This document shows, piece by piece, positions 54,670 to 64,000 of a stretch of 64,000 bases of DNA. The DNA comes from Segatella buccae ATCC 33574 (GTDB lineage Bacteria; Bacteroidota; Bacteroidia; Bacteroidales; Bacteroidaceae): the NCBI RefSeq assembly GCF_000184945.1, contig NZ_GL586311.1, positions 1,268,428-1,332,427 of the forward strand, written 5' to 3'. A program made the position numbers and the translations under genes. The notes beneath the pieces were generated by a model that saw only the letters and a program-made list of their open reading frames with translations, ran no database searches and was not told the origin of the DNA. Each line of letters opens with the position of its first letter. The first letter of the stretch is position 1.

Positions 54670-55548
54670 ATGATTGTCAAGTCTTTTAAATGGCTGTTGG
54701 TGTGGCTGTTGCTACTTTTGCCGGCACACTCCGTCTGCGCACAGAAGGCTGTACCCCGCTATCGCGTGGCCGCCTGCGACTGGATGATGCTCAAGCGTCA
54801 GAAGCTCGGCGAGTTTGCCCTCGCCCGGCAGATAGGAGCCGATGGAGTGGAACTCGACATGGGACCGCTCGGCAAGCGCAGGCTCTTCGACAACAAGTTG
54901 CGTGACAGGCGTGAGGCGGAAGTGTTTCGTCGCACGGCCGACAGTCTGGGTGTGGCCGTCGCTTCGGTGGCCATGAGTGGTTTCTTTGCCCAGAGTTTCA
55001 TCACCCGGGATAACTATCGGGAGCTCATCCAGGACTGTTTCCGCACCATGAAAGTCTTCGGTTGCAAGGTGGCTTTTCTGCCGTTGGGTGGTAGTAGTGG
55101 CGAATGGCAACGGCCGGGAGCCATGCACGACACGCTGGTGACCCGGTTGCGCGTGGTGGGCGAAATGGCTGTGCGGGAAGGAGTGACCATCGGCATACGC
55201 ACGGGGCAGGATGCCCGCGCCGACATCCGGCTGCTGAAGAAAGTGGGGAGCGCCGGCATCAAGATATACTATAACCTCCAAGACGCGGCTGACCACGGGC
55301 GCGACATCGCTCGAGAGCTGAAAAGGCTTGGTCGGGCGCGCGTCGTGCAGATTCATGCTTCCAACACCGACAGCGTGAATCTGCGGGAAGACCCCGAAAT
55401 AGACTTGCCCCACATACGCAAGGTGCTCGACCGCATGGGGTGGGGCGGCTGGCTCGTGGTGGAGCGGAGCCGGGATGTGAGGCGTGTGCGTGATGTGAAA
55501 TACAACTTCAGCCGCAATGTGGCCTATATAAAAGAGGTGTTCAGATGA
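54670..55548 (+). CDS. secreted sugar-isomerase-like TIM barrel protein (AP endonuclease 2 family)
   Basis: The ATG at 54670 opens a signal peptide (WLLVWLLLLLPAHSVCAQ) and gives 292 aa. The fold is the xylose isomerase-like TIM barrel: FALARQIGADGVELDMGPLG, VAVASVAMSGFFAQSF, CFRTMKVFGCKVAFLPLGG, IKIYYNLQDAADHG, VVQIHASNTDSVNLR and MGWGGWLVVERS. Glu, Asp and His residues at strand ends could hold a metal. Secreted members of this family in Bacteroidota carbohydrate loci are annotated as sugar phosphate isomerase/epimerase, but a phosphate substrate is unlikely in the periplasm. Between the regulator and the DUF5123/SusC/SusD genes it may act on a released sugar. Confidence 0.8.
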   Translation: MIVKSFKWLLVWLLLLLPAHSVCAQKAVPRYRVAACDWMMLKRQKLGEFALARQIGADGVELDMGPLGKRRLFDNKLRDRREAEVFRRTADSLGVAVASVAMSGFFAQSFITRDNYRELIQDCFRTMKVFGCKVAFLPLGGSSGEWQRPGAMHDTLVTRLRVVGEMAVREGVTIGIRTGQDARADIRLLKKVGSAGIKIYYNLQDAADHGRDIARELKRLGRARVVQIHASNTDSVNLREDPEIDLPHIRKVLDRMGWGGWLVVERSRDVRRVRDVKYNFSRNVAYIKEVFR

Positions 55549-55676
55549 GTGTGCCGTTGGCAAACGTGCATGACGGTCGACTGGCGGGTGACTGCAAGTG
55601 GACACAAAAAGAGAAACTGCCGTAATCAGGGAGAGAAACAAATCTAAAATACAAATAAAAACTTAAACGTTCAATT

Positions 55677-57071
55677 ATGAAAAGAAATCGTTTTATGGCA
55701 CGAGGGAAGTTGGGCGGTTGCCTGCTTCTTGGGCTTGCTGCCTTGACACTGGCATCGTGTGCCAGAGATGGCTTCGACGACGAAACGTTCTCAAGCGGAG
55801 TCACGGGCGTCACGCTGGAAGCTCCTAAGGTCGACGGCATCACGGTCACTCCGAGTGCCGACGGCAAGTCGCAGACCGTCACATGGAAAGTGGTTTATGG
55901 GGCCGGCGGCTATAAAGTGTCGCTCTACGACGCTGCCAAGCGTGAGAAACCTATCGTGACCGACAGTGTGATAGACGGCTGCACCGTCACGCTCGACCGT
56001 AAGGAAGACACCAATTACATATTCGCCATCCGGGCGATGGGCAACGAGAAGGCCGGCAACAGCGAGTCGACTGTCACCGAGAAGGCTTTCAATACCTTCA
56101 CACCGGCCTACATGTCGGTTCCCGAAGGCGATCTGAAAGAGTGGTTTGAGGCGCATCCTTGCCCCACCGACTCGGTGGGCAAGGCGCTGGTCTACGACCT
56201 CGCGCCCGGTGGCAACTACACGCTTTCGGGTGTACTCGATTTCGGAGCCAATACCGTACAGCTGCGCAGCATCGATAAGGCCAAGCCAGCCAATGTCGTG
56301 CTTGCCGCCGATGCCAATTTCAAGACCTATGCCGGACTCACGCTCAAAAGTCTGAATATAGACTGTGCGGCGGCCAAAGACCTCATCGTGCTGAGCAAGA
56401 CACCCGATGCTTCGCTGCAAGTGAAGTCGGGCGATTACGTCATCAAGGCTCCCATTGCCATCACTTCGTGCCGCATTGTCAATGTCACGCACAGGCTGGT
56501 CTACGACTCCGACACCAAGTATGCGCTTGAGCAGTTCCAAATTATCAACAGTGTCATACAAATAGACCATCAAGACGTGGTGCTCTCTTTCAAAAAGACG
56601 ATACCCATTAACATGACATTCCAAAACTCGACGGTGTACAGCACGAGCAAGACGGGGAAGTTCTTTGCTCAGATTCACGGTACGGAGCCGGGCAAGGTGA
56701 CGGGATATGCGGGCGGCAGTTTTAACTTCCTGAACAGCACTTTCTGCAATCTGGCCTACTCCAAGCAATTCATTAACACCAACACGCTGAAAGGCCGGGC
56801 CAGTCTGAAACTCTATTTCACGAAAAGCATCTTTGTGGATTGCGGAAAGGGAGAAATCATGAACCGGCTCACCAACGGCACACACAACCTCACGGCCCTG
56901 CAAAACACCTATTGGTATAATGGCGCGAAGGCCAACGAGAAGTATGACACCGATGTGCTGACCACCGATCCCGGCTTCAAGGATGCAGCCGGCGGCGACT
57001 TCACGGTGTCGGGAGCCGAACAGTTGGCCAACAGGACGGGTGACCCGCGTTGGTTGCCGGCAGCCGAATAA
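55677..57071 (+). CDS. DUF5123/DUF4957-type surface lipoprotein (fibronectin III + beta-helix)
   Basis: This 464-aa lipoprotein (lipobox LASC, Cys28) starts with a fibronectin type III-like domain (residues about 40-140, VTWKVVYGAGGYKVSLYD). It continues as a right-handed beta-helix (about 150-460) with repeats such as AGLTLKSLNIDC, ITSCRIVNVTHR, FQIINSVIQ and FNFLNSTFCNL, and ends TDPGFKDAAGGDFTV...GDPRWLPA. This DUF4957/DUF5123 architecture is common in pectin utilisation loci, where it is thought to bind polysaccharide at the cell surface. It lies immediately upstream of susC, an order less usual than after susD; gap sizes of 26 and 34 bp make the three genes one operon. Confidence 0.85.
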   Translation: MKRNRFMARGKLGGCLLLGLAALTLASCARDGFDDETFSSGVTGVTLEAPKVDGITVTPSADGKSQTVTWKVVYGAGGYKVSLYDAAKREKPIVTDSVIDGCTVTLDRKEDTNYIFAIRAMGNEKAGNSESTVTEKAFNTFTPAYMSVPEGDLKEWFEAHPCPTDSVGKALVYDLAPGGNYTLSGVLDFGANTVQLRSIDKAKPANVVLAADANFKTYAGLTLKSLNIDCAAAKDLIVLSKTPDASLQVKSGDYVIKAPIAITSCRIVNVTHRLVYDSDTKYALEQFQIINSVIQIDHQDVVLSFKKTIPINMTFQNSTVYSTSKTGKFFAQIHGTEPGKVTGYAGGSFNFLNSTFCNLAYSKQFINTNTLKGRASLKLYFTKSIFVDCGKGEIMNRLTNGTHNLTALQNTYWYNGAKANEKYDTDVLTTDPGFKDAAGGDFTVSGAEQLANRTGDPRWLPAAE

Positions 57072-57097
57072 TAACTTAATCTAAAATGGAATACGCA

Positions 57098-60000
57098 ATG
57101 AAAAGAAGATATTTCAAGACGCTGGCCTTCGGGTTGGCACTTGCTTGTGCGCTCCCCGTTGCAGCACAGAATAAAGTGGTGCAGGGCACGGTGGTCGACG
57201 AACATGGTGACCCCATCATCGGGGCTACGGTGCGCGTGGCGGGAACGAAGACGGCCACCGTTACCGATTTGGACGGTAACTACAAGTTGAATGTGCCGAA
57301 CGGTGGCAAGCTCACCGTCTCTTACATAGGCTATAAGGATGTCTCCACCAAGGGTGGGCGGCTTCAGCTGTCGGCCGTCAACACCGATCTCGATGAGGTG
57401 GTTGTCGTGGGTTACGGCACGCAGAAGAAGGCCCACCTCACCGGTTCGGTGGTCACGGTACCCGTGGAAGACCTGCAAGACCTCGCCAATGGCGGACTGG
57501 GAAGCAGCCTGAGCGGACTGGTGAACGGCCTGAGTGTGAGTGGAGGCGATGCGCGGCCGGGAGAAAATGCCAGACTGCACATTCGCGACACCAACTCGTT
57601 GGGTGAAATCGGTTCGACAGCACAAGAACCGCTGTTTGTCATCGACGGCTACATCTACCCCAACGATGTGAAAGTGGGCAACACAAGACAGAACCTTGGG
57701 GCAGAAGCTTTCAACAATCTCGACCCGTCGGAGGTGGAGAGCATCTCGGTGTTGAAAGACGCTTCGGCTGCCGTTTATGGCGCGCGTGCAGCTAATGGTG
57801 TGATTCTCGTGACCACCAAAAAAGGCAAGATGGGGGCTCCGCGTATCAGCTACAGCGGGACATTTGGCTTCAACGATGAGGTGGCGCGCCCGAAGATGTT
57901 GAGTGCCTACGACTACGGGCGGCTCTACAATGCCGTGACGACAGCCGATCCGACCAACACTTCGCTCAACAAGACAACCGCCTTGTTCCAGTCTGACGAA
58001 CTGGAAGCCATGAAAAGTCTTAACTATGATCTGCTCGACAAATACTGGGAGACCGGTACGACCATGAAGCACAGCGTCAATGTGAGCGGGGCAACCAACA
58101 ATGTGAACTATTTCGGCGGTATTACCTACTTTAACCAAGACGGCAATCTCGGCAAACTCGACTACGACCGATGGAACTATCGGGCCGGCATCGACGTGAA
58201 GATAAGCAAGTGGTTGGGTGCAAACCTCACCGTCTCGGGTGACTATGCCAAGAAGAACACGCCGCTCTTGAAGGTGGGGGGCACCAATGCGGAAAAGGAC
58301 TACAACCTCTTGCTCACCCGTCCGGGCTACATCCCTGAGTATGTGGGCGGCTACGCGATACCTGCCTATGGCGTGAGCAACCAGTCGAAAAATCAGAATC
58401 AGGGGTATAATTTCGACGTTTTGCAGAACAACGGTGACTACAAGCGTAACATGAATTCCAACATGAACATCATGGGAAGTGTGAATTACGACTTCGGTTG
58501 GAGCAAGGTGCTGAAAGGCCTGAAGTTGAGTTTTTCCTACAGCAAGAGCATCAACACTGACAAAGGCAACGAGTACGGTTCCCGCTACACGCTCTATCAG
58601 ATGGTCAGGCGCTACGGCAGCGGCAACCACCTCTACACGCCCGTGACGGGAGAAGAGGGGACTGACCTGCTCGACCGGAGCAACTTCGTGCCCATGACCA
58701 CTGCCAACGGTAACTTCCTTGGCCGCTCAATGACCCGCACGGACAACTACCAGATCAACTTCACGGCCCAATATGCCCGCGACTTCGGTCTGCACCATGT
58801 GCAGGCACTCTTTTCTATCGAGAAGTCGGAAGCCGAGAGCGAATATCTTACGGGCCAACGCGAGAATCCATACGAGTTTACCACCGGGCAGTACAACTCC
58901 GCCACGGGTGAGATGACGACCACTTTCACGCGCAGCGAGAGCGGAACACTGTCTTACATCGGGCGCATCAACTATGCCTACGCCAGTAAATATCTCTTTG
59001 AGTTCCTGCTCCGTTCGGACGCTTCCACGAAGTTTGCACCCGAGAACTATTGGGGAACCTTCCCCGCCGTGAGCCTCGGTTGGGTGGTGTCGGAAGAACC
59101 TTGGTTCAAGAACAACGTGAAGTGGGTGGACTTCTTGAAGCTCCGCTCGTCGTTCGGACTGACCGGCCGCGACAACACAGCACCTTGGCAATGGATGCAA
59201 GTGTATGCGCAGGATGCCAACAAGGGCGTGGTGTTCGGGGAAGGAACGGGCAATAATTCTTCCAACCGCATCACCATCAACAAGAACAACTCGGCCGTCA
59301 ACCGCGATGTGCATTGGGACAAGGACTACAAGTTCAACTTCGGTGTAGATGCCAACTTCCTCAATCAGCGTTTGGGAGTGACGTTGGAGGCCTACCGCGA
59401 GTGGAACCGCGAGATGCTGATGAACATCAAACAGACCGTGCCGTCAACCGTCGGCACGCAGAGTGCGGCTGTCAACCTCGGCGAGATGGATTCGTGGGGA
59501 TGGGAACTCTCGCTCACTTGGCGCGACAAGATAGGCAAGGACTTCAAGTATAAGGTGGGGCTGAACACGGGCTACTCCGACAACAAGGTGCTCAATATGG
59601 ACTGGGAAGACGAGTATATCTACCGTCAGATCACCCGTGGTCACCGCACCGACATCGGCACGTGGGGTATGCAGTGCATCGGGATGTTCCGTTCGTTCCA
59701 AGACATTGAGGAATATTTCGACAAATACGGCATCACTTCCTACATGGGACTCACCAAAGACAAGGTGCGTCCGGGTATGCTCATCTACAAGGATATACGC
59801 GGTGCGCAGCATGTAGACGACAATGGCAACGTGAGCTATGACGGACCCGACGGCATCGTGGATGAGGAGAACGATCAGGTGAAGCTCTCCAACCGCGACA
59901 ACATCTATGGCTTCACGGTGAATCTCGGGGCCGACTACAAGGGTTTCTCGCTCACCGCACAGCTCGGGGCAAGTTGGGGTGGTTACACCCTGCTGCCCGG

Positions 60001-60418
60001 TGCAGCCCTTAAACCCACCGGCAATCTGGAATATTGCAACATGCCCTCGTTCTGGAACCCCGACAACATGTATGCTTATCAGGATGTTTACGACGGGCAG
60101 GGCAAACTGGTTGTGGCCCAAAACCGCGAAGCCTACTATCCCAATCTGGCCTACACATCGGTGAATGCCGTGGCTTCGAGCTTCTGGAGGGTGAGTGCCG
60201 CCCGCGTGGCCTTGAACCGTCTGACGCTGGCCTACAGCCTTCCCTCGCGCTGGGTGAAGAGAGTCGGTGTGCAAGGCGTGCGCATCAATGTGACCGGACA
60301 GAACCTCATCAACTTTTACAACCCCTATCCCGACAAGTTCATGAACCCGATGGCAGGCTCATACGGCAGCTATCCCAACCTGAGAAAGTGGACGGTGGGC
60401 GTGAATCTCACCTTCTGA
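57098..60418 (+). CDS. susC: SusC-like TonB-dependent outer-membrane transporter
   Basis: The ATG at 57098 (MKRRYFKTLAFGLAL) starts a signal peptide; a second ATG four codons upstream is less likely. The 1106-aa protein has the CarboxypepD_reg-like domain (VVQGTVVDEHGDPIIGATVR), the SusC-type TonB box region (DLDEVVVVGYGTQKKAHLTG), the plug with DPSEVESISVLKDASAAVYGARAANGVILVTTKKG, and a barrel ending KWTVGVNLTF. It imports oligosaccharides across the outer membrane with the SusD protein encoded next, powered by TonB/ExbBD. The gene name reflects family membership; the substrate is inferred from the neighbouring enzymes. Confidence 0.95.
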   Translation: MKRRYFKTLAFGLALACALPVAAQNKVVQGTVVDEHGDPIIGATVRVAGTKTATVTDLDGNYKLNVPNGGKLTVSYIGYKDVSTKGGRLQLSAVNTDLDEVVVVGYGTQKKAHLTGSVVTVPVEDLQDLANGGLGSSLSGLVNGLSVSGGDARPGENARLHIRDTNSLGEIGSTAQEPLFVIDGYIYPNDVKVGNTRQNLGAEAFNNLDPSEVESISVLKDASAAVYGARAANGVILVTTKKGKMGAPRISYSGTFGFNDEVARPKMLSAYDYGRLYNAVTTADPTNTSLNKTTALFQSDELEAMKSLNYDLLDKYWETGTTMKHSVNVSGATNNVNYFGGITYFNQDGNLGKLDYDRWNYRAGIDVKISKWLGANLTVSGDYAKKNTPLLKVGGTNAEKDYNLLLTRPGYIPEYVGGYAIPAYGVSNQSKNQNQGYNFDVLQNNGDYKRNMNSNMNIMGSVNYDFGWSKVLKGLKLSFSYSKSINTDKGNEYGSRYTLYQMVRRYGSGNHLYTPVTGEEGTDLLDRSNFVPMTTANGNFLGRSMTRTDNYQINFTAQYARDFGLHHVQALFSIEKSEAESEYLTGQRENPYEFTTGQYNSATGEMTTTFTRSESGTLSYIGRINYAYASKYLFEFLLRSDASTKFAPENYWGTFPAVSLGWVVSEEPWFKNNVKWVDFLKLRSSFGLTGRDNTAPWQWMQVYAQDANKGVVFGEGTGNNSSNRITINKNNSAVNRDVHWDKDYKFNFGVDANFLNQRLGVTLEAYREWNREMLMNIKQTVPSTVGTQSAAVNLGEMDSWGWELSLTWRDKIGKDFKYKVGLNTGYSDNKVLNMDWEDEYIYRQITRGHRTDIGTWGMQCIGMFRSFQDIEEYFDKYGITSYMGLTKDKVRPGMLIYKDIRGAQHVDDNGNVSYDGPDGIVDEENDQVKLSNRDNIYGFTVNLGADYKGFSLTAQLGASWGGYTLLPGAALKPTGNLEYCNMPSFWNPDNMYAYQDVYDGQGKLVVAQNREAYYPNLAYTSVNAVASSFWRVSAARVALNRLTLAYSLPSRWVKRVGVQGVRINVTGQNLINFYNPYPDKFMNPMAGSYGSYPNLRKWTVGVNLTF

Positions 60419-60452
60419 CAAACGGAACGTTTAACGCTAAACAGATAACAAA

Positions 60453-62630
60453 ATGAACGCTAAAATCAAATATTTGAGTCTTGGTCTTGTAGGCGTGCTG
60501 GCTTTCTCATCGTGCAGCGACACATTCCTTGAAGACAAGAAAAACTACGATAACGTCAACAAGGAAGTCTACAACTATTATAGTGGAGCCAACGGTCGGT
60601 TGAACGATATCTACAGTTGGTGCCTGCCCGCAGCCGGCGACATGTCGTGGCGGTCGCCCTCCATGGGCAATGCCGACCTTGCCGGCCGGTCGACCGAGGA
60701 GTACAGCGGCTTCAGCGACTTCGTGAATCCGCAGATAGAACTGTCGTCGACGAGTGCCACCAATGCCGTGCCCGACTTCTTCATGGCCACGCAGTCCAAC
60801 ATACAGGAGGCTGTCTATGGGCGCATCCGCAACATCAACGACGTGCTCAACGGCATCACAAACAGCACACTGTCGCAGGAGGAGAAGAATGTCTTGCTCG
60901 GGCAGGTCTACTTTTTTCGTGCGTGGTGCTACTACAACCTTGTAAAATGGTATGGCGGTGTGCCCCTCGTGACGGCTGTTCTCGACCCTGTGGAGGGGTC
61001 GTTCACTCCCCGTTCGAGTGCCAAAGAGTGCATTCGTTTCATCTTGAGCGACCTCGACCGGTCGGCCAAGCTGTTGGCCGGCAAGACCATGAACGGCGGA
61101 TGGACGGGCGATGACTACGGACGCGTGACCACCGGTACGGCTTTGGCCCTGAAAGGGCGGGTGCTGCTGCTTTGGGCCAGTCCGCTGTTCAACCGTTCCA
61201 ACGACCCCACCCGTTGGGCCAATGCCTACACCCAGATGAAGCAAGAGCTCGACAGCATCAACGCCTGCGGCTACGGTCTCTATCAGGCTTCGGGCGACAA
61301 TGCCGCCGGCTTCGCCACCATGTTCTGCCAGTCGGGCAGAAATCCCGAAGCCGTGTTTGCCACATTGTATAACAATATCACCGGAGCCGGACTCGACAAC
61401 CAGAAGAACAACCGCTGGGAGCGCGACATACGCCCCTCCAACACGGGCGGCGGAGGCAAGAATGCTTCGGCCATGCTCATCGACATGTTCCCCATGGCCG
61501 ACGGCAAGAAGCCTGCGACGGTAAGTGATACCTACACCAAACTGGAGGTTTCCGACTCCGTTTACAATCCCGATGCTCCCTTCGTGGGTCGTGATCCGCG
61601 TTTCTATCGCACATTTGCTTTCCCCGGCTTCCGTTGGGCCTACAGTGGAGACGCGAGCAAGATCAATGCCAACAATCCCTCCAACGGCAAGAACTATGTG
61701 CTCTGGAACTACGTGTGGTACACCGACCTCAATGATCAGGGCAACCCCGAGAGCGGCAACTCCTATGCCGCCGACAACCTCTTGACGAGCAAGAGTGGCG
61801 TGTATGTGCGCAAGAAGAGCGACGACCTCGACGCCAACGGCAGTCCGCTTTACACCTATGTAGCCACCGACAACAAGGGGGCCGCCCCCTTCTATTCGGC
61901 CGCTCCGCTGATTGAGATACGCTATGCCGAGGTGTTGCTCAATTTGGCTGAAGCCGCCTGTGGAGCAGACCATGCCGATGAGGCTGTGGCCCTGCTCAAG
62001 CAAATCCGCCGGCGGGTGGGCTACACCGGCGACTGTGGGCTCCAGAGCAATCTCGCCTCCGACCAAGCAGCTTGCATGAGCGCCATTCTCTACGAGCGGC
62101 AGATAGAATTTGCCTACGAGGGCAAGCGCTTCGATGACATGCGTCGGTGGATGCTCTTCGATGGTGGGGCTGCCAAAGTGAGCGGTGCTCCGTCCACATG
62201 GACACTCACGGGGTGGGGAGGAAACACCTGCACATGGCTCGGCTTCAAGCCTTTCAACGGGCAGCGCCGCGAGAATATGGAGTTCCGCGTGGCCAACAAG
62301 TATGGCATCGGCGGCACCACCTATGACTCAGACCCGTTGCTGAAGGCCGGAACCGTTCGTCCCGCGGGTGTGGACCTGCGCCGGAGTCTTGCCGAGCAGA
62401 CTGCTTCGCTGGCTTCGTGGTATGGCGACAACCTCGTGCGCAAGGAGAAACGCGGCGACGGATACGACTCGCAGCACAATCTGCTCTATGTCAACTTCCG
62501 TCCCAACTATTATTTCCTCGGCCTCAACTCCGGTGCCTCTTCGGCCAACAAGGGCCTCCGCCAAACCATCGGCTGGGCCGACTACAACAACGGCGGTGCA
62601 GCCGGCACGTTCGACCCGCTGAGCGAATAA
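60453..62630 (+). CDS. susD: SusD/RagB-like surface glycan-binding lipoprotein
   Basis: The 725-aa lipoprotein has a lipobox (AFSSC, Cys21) and the SusD landmarks: CSDTFLEDK after the Cys, LGQVYFFRAWCYYNLVKWYGGVPLV in the TPR region, RYAEVLLNLAEAAC and ILYERQIEFAYEGKRFDDMRRW near the C-terminus. At over 700 aa it is longer than the usual 500-600, with the extra length in loops around residues 290-470. It caps the SusC transporter and binds glycans at the cell surface. Its stop is followed by a strong terminator that closes the locus. Confidence 0.95.
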   Translation: MNAKIKYLSLGLVGVLAFSSCSDTFLEDKKNYDNVNKEVYNYYSGANGRLNDIYSWCLPAAGDMSWRSPSMGNADLAGRSTEEYSGFSDFVNPQIELSSTSATNAVPDFFMATQSNIQEAVYGRIRNINDVLNGITNSTLSQEEKNVLLGQVYFFRAWCYYNLVKWYGGVPLVTAVLDPVEGSFTPRSSAKECIRFILSDLDRSAKLLAGKTMNGGWTGDDYGRVTTGTALALKGRVLLLWASPLFNRSNDPTRWANAYTQMKQELDSINACGYGLYQASGDNAAGFATMFCQSGRNPEAVFATLYNNITGAGLDNQKNNRWERDIRPSNTGGGGKNASAMLIDMFPMADGKKPATVSDTYTKLEVSDSVYNPDAPFVGRDPRFYRTFAFPGFRWAYSGDASKINANNPSNGKNYVLWNYVWYTDLNDQGNPESGNSYAADNLLTSKSGVYVRKKSDDLDANGSPLYTYVATDNKGAAPFYSAAPLIEIRYAEVLLNLAEAACGADHADEAVALLKQIRRRVGYTGDCGLQSNLASDQAACMSAILYERQIEFAYEGKRFDDMRRWMLFDGGAAKVSGAPSTWTLTGWGGNTCTWLGFKPFNGQRRENMEFRVANKYGIGGTTYDSDPLLKAGTVRPAGVDLRRSLAEQTASLASWYGDNLVRKEKRGDGYDSQHNLLYVNFRPNYYFLGLNSGASSANKGLRQTIGWADYNNGGAAGTFDPLSE

Positions 62631-62666
62631 GGCTTCCGAAAATCGTTTTTCATATCTGTTAATACT

Positions 62667-62707
62667 ATGCCTCCGGCAGTCTTTGAACTGTCGGGGGCAT
62701 TTTTTTG
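62667..62707 (+). terminator. intrinsic terminator after susD
   Basis: A 13-bp stem atgcctccggcag / ctgtcgggggcat (62667-62679, 62688-62700) with G-T pairs is followed by seven T. It ends the second glycosidase/SusCD operon. Confidence 0.85.
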
Positions 62708-62786
62708 AATGTTTGCTCATCGGTTTCTTCTCCCGTTTGTACAAGAAAAACAGACCAACCCTCCTCTGTTTCGTCTGTTTTCTATA

Positions 62787-62794
62787 CCTTTGCA
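62787..62794 (+). promoter_or_regulatory. -7 element of the YeiH-type gene
   Basis: TACCTTTG about 50 bases before the ATG; the following gcatcat also occurs after the regulator's -7 box. No well-spaced TTTG is seen upstream. Confidence 0.45.
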
Positions 62795-62843
62795 TCATCA
62801 TTTTTACGCATTGCGTCATCTGACTTTATAAAAATAAGAAAAT

Positions 62844-63890
62844 ATGAAACTCTCTTCACAGCGCAGCAGTATGCTCCACGGAGTGCTGCTCATTGTTCTT
62901 TTTTCGTGTGCGGCCTTCTACATCGGTGGCATGAATTGGGTGAAGGCCCTCTCGCTCAGTCCTATGGTGGTGGGCATTGTGCTGGGCATGCTGTATGCCA
63001 ACAGCCTGCGCAACAACCTGCCCGAGACCTGGGTGCCCGGCATCGCCTTCTGTGCGAAACGCGTGTTGCGCTTCGGTATCATCCTCTATGGATTCAAACT
63101 CACCTTTCAGGATGTCACCCTCGTGGGCTTGCCCGCCATCTGCATGGATGCCCTCATTGTCATGGGCACCATTTTGCTGGGCATCGGGGTGGGGCGCTTG
63201 CTCAAGATAGACCGCAGCATCGCCCTGCTCACAGCTTGCGGCAGTGCCATCTGCGGGGCTGCGGCCGTGCTTGGTGTCGATGGTGCCATTCGCCCCAAAC
63301 CCTACAAGACAGCCGTAGCCGTGGCCACGGTAGTCATTTTCGGCACACTCTCCATGTTTCTCTATCCCATCCTCTACCGCAGCGGCGTGTTCAGTCTGCC
63401 ACCGGAGTTGATGGGCATTTTTGCCGGTTCCACCATCCACGAGGTGGCTCACGTGGTGGGGGCCGGCAATGCCATGGGGTCTGCGGTGAGCAATGTAGCC
63501 ATCATCGTGAAGATGATACGTGTGATGATGCTCGTGCCCGTGCTGCTCGTCATAGCCTATTGTGTGGCCAGAGGCTTCGGCAGCGAGGGTGATGAGGAGG
63601 CATCGGCCGACCGCCGGCGCAGCATCACTATCCCTTGGTTTGCCGTTTTGTTTCTTGTGGTCATCGGCTTCAATTCCCTCAACCTGTTGCCCACATCCGT
63701 TGTTGAAGGCATCAACACGCTCGACACCTTCTTGCTCACCATGGCCATGACGGCACTCGGAGCCGAAACCAGCATCGACAAGTTCAAGAAAGCCGGCTTC
63801 AAGCCTTTTCTGCTTGCCGCCATTCTTTATGTCTGGCTGACGGCCGGCGGTTATGCCTTGGCCAAATATACCGTGCCCGCACTGCTTTAG
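62844..63890 (+). CDS. yeiH: YeiH family putative sulfate/anion exporter membrane protein
   Basis: This 348-aa protein has about ten membrane helices and the conserved features of the YeiH (Cons_hypoth698) family: MVVGIVLGMLYANSL, RVLRFGIILYGFKLTFQDV, LTACGSAICGAAAVLGVDG, IFAGSTIHEVAHVVGAGNAMG and ALGAETSIDKFKKAGFKPF. The family is annotated as putative sulfate exporters with weak experimental support. It lies after the SusCD terminator with its own promoter and is not part of the glycan locus. Confidence 0.9.
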   Translation: MKLSSQRSSMLHGVLLIVLFSCAAFYIGGMNWVKALSLSPMVVGIVLGMLYANSLRNNLPETWVPGIAFCAKRVLRFGIILYGFKLTFQDVTLVGLPAICMDALIVMGTILLGIGVGRLLKIDRSIALLTACGSAICGAAAVLGVDGAIRPKPYKTAVAVATVVIFGTLSMFLYPILYRSGVFSLPPELMGIFAGSTIHEVAHVVGAGNAMGSAVSNVAIIVKMIRVMMLVPVLLVIAYCVARGFGSEGDEEASADRRRSITIPWFAVLFLVVIGFNSLNLLPTSVVEGINTLDTFLLTMAMTALGAETSIDKFKKAGFKPFLLAAILYVWLTAGGYALAKYTVPALL

Positions 63891-63937
63891 CCGTGCAGTC
63901 GGCAACCTTGAAGGTTGTCAATAATGATTACCCCGCA

Positions 63938-64000
63938 TTTGCAAAAAGCCCATTCTTTTTGTATCTTTGCGCCAGCAAGAGGAGCACACCGGTGTTCCTC
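63938..64000 (+). ncRNA. promoter plus immediate hairpin, copy 2 (cut by the window end)
   Basis: TTTG (63938-63941), 20 bp, TATCTTTG (63962-63969), then the same hairpin as at 51421-51444 (from 63978, agaggagcacaccggtg...). The window ends at the last bases of the stem, so the T run cannot be seen. Confidence 0.5.

Overview
The window looks like a chromosome segment from a high-GC member of the Bacteroidota, most likely Prevotellaceae. The evidence is a SusC/SusD pair, promoters of the Bacteroidota type (TTTG, about 20 bases, then TAnnTTTG), type IX secretion C-terminal domains, a kinase-less relative of the hybrid two-component regulators, and A-rich leaders with weak Shine-Dalgarno sites. 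I cannot fix the genus from sequence alone.

Layout. Positions 1-17177 (+) hold six very large carbohydrate-active enzymes in one tight operon: the end of a GH95, a GH140-like apiosidase, a GH78 fused to a sialidase-fold domain, a GH67-N-type enzyme, a GH43-like/GH2/malectin fusion and a LacZ-like GH2. Positions 17178-24290 form a patchwork: an AT-rich cassette of three small genes, a broken second copy of the GH2 3' end, a lipoprotein, a GH36 alpha-galactosidase, and remnants of mobile-element genes. Positions 24289-26661 hold core genes (NADP isocitrate dehydrogenase and an OmpA-family lipoprotein). Positions 27489-39946 (-) hold a TonB receptor/DUF4876/DUF6850 operon followed by two tandem type IX-secreted propeller proteins and an M16 protease. 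Positions 40659-62630 (+) hold a second carbohydrate locus: GH2, GH106-like, sialate-O-acetylesterase-like, GH2, a membrane-bound AraC regulator, a TIM-barrel protein, a DUF5123-type lipoprotein, SusC and SusD, closed by a strong terminator. A YeiH-type permease follows.

Function. Apiosidase, GH95, GH78, GH106, several GH2 enzymes, an acetylesterase and a pectin-associated DUF5123 lipoprotein together point to rhamnogalacturonan-II or a similar complex pectin. In this reading SusC/SusD import oligosaccharides, the periplasmic glycosidases strip the side chains, and the membrane-bound regulator senses a released fragment. The substrate assignment is inference from families.

Unexpected structure. 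The window is rich in short repeats that sit inside reading frames. A 265-bp element with 40-bp terminal inverted repeats lies in frame in a GH2. A shared repeat of about 60 bp lies in the same frame in the GH78 and GH106-like genes. A hairpin of the same family lies near the GH106-like N-terminus. Other signals are two copies of a tiny promoter-plus-hairpin unit, a perfect 44-bp inverted repeat, a duplicated intergenic element of about 440 bp whose hairpin shows a compensatory base change, and arrays with 8-bp and 22-bp period.
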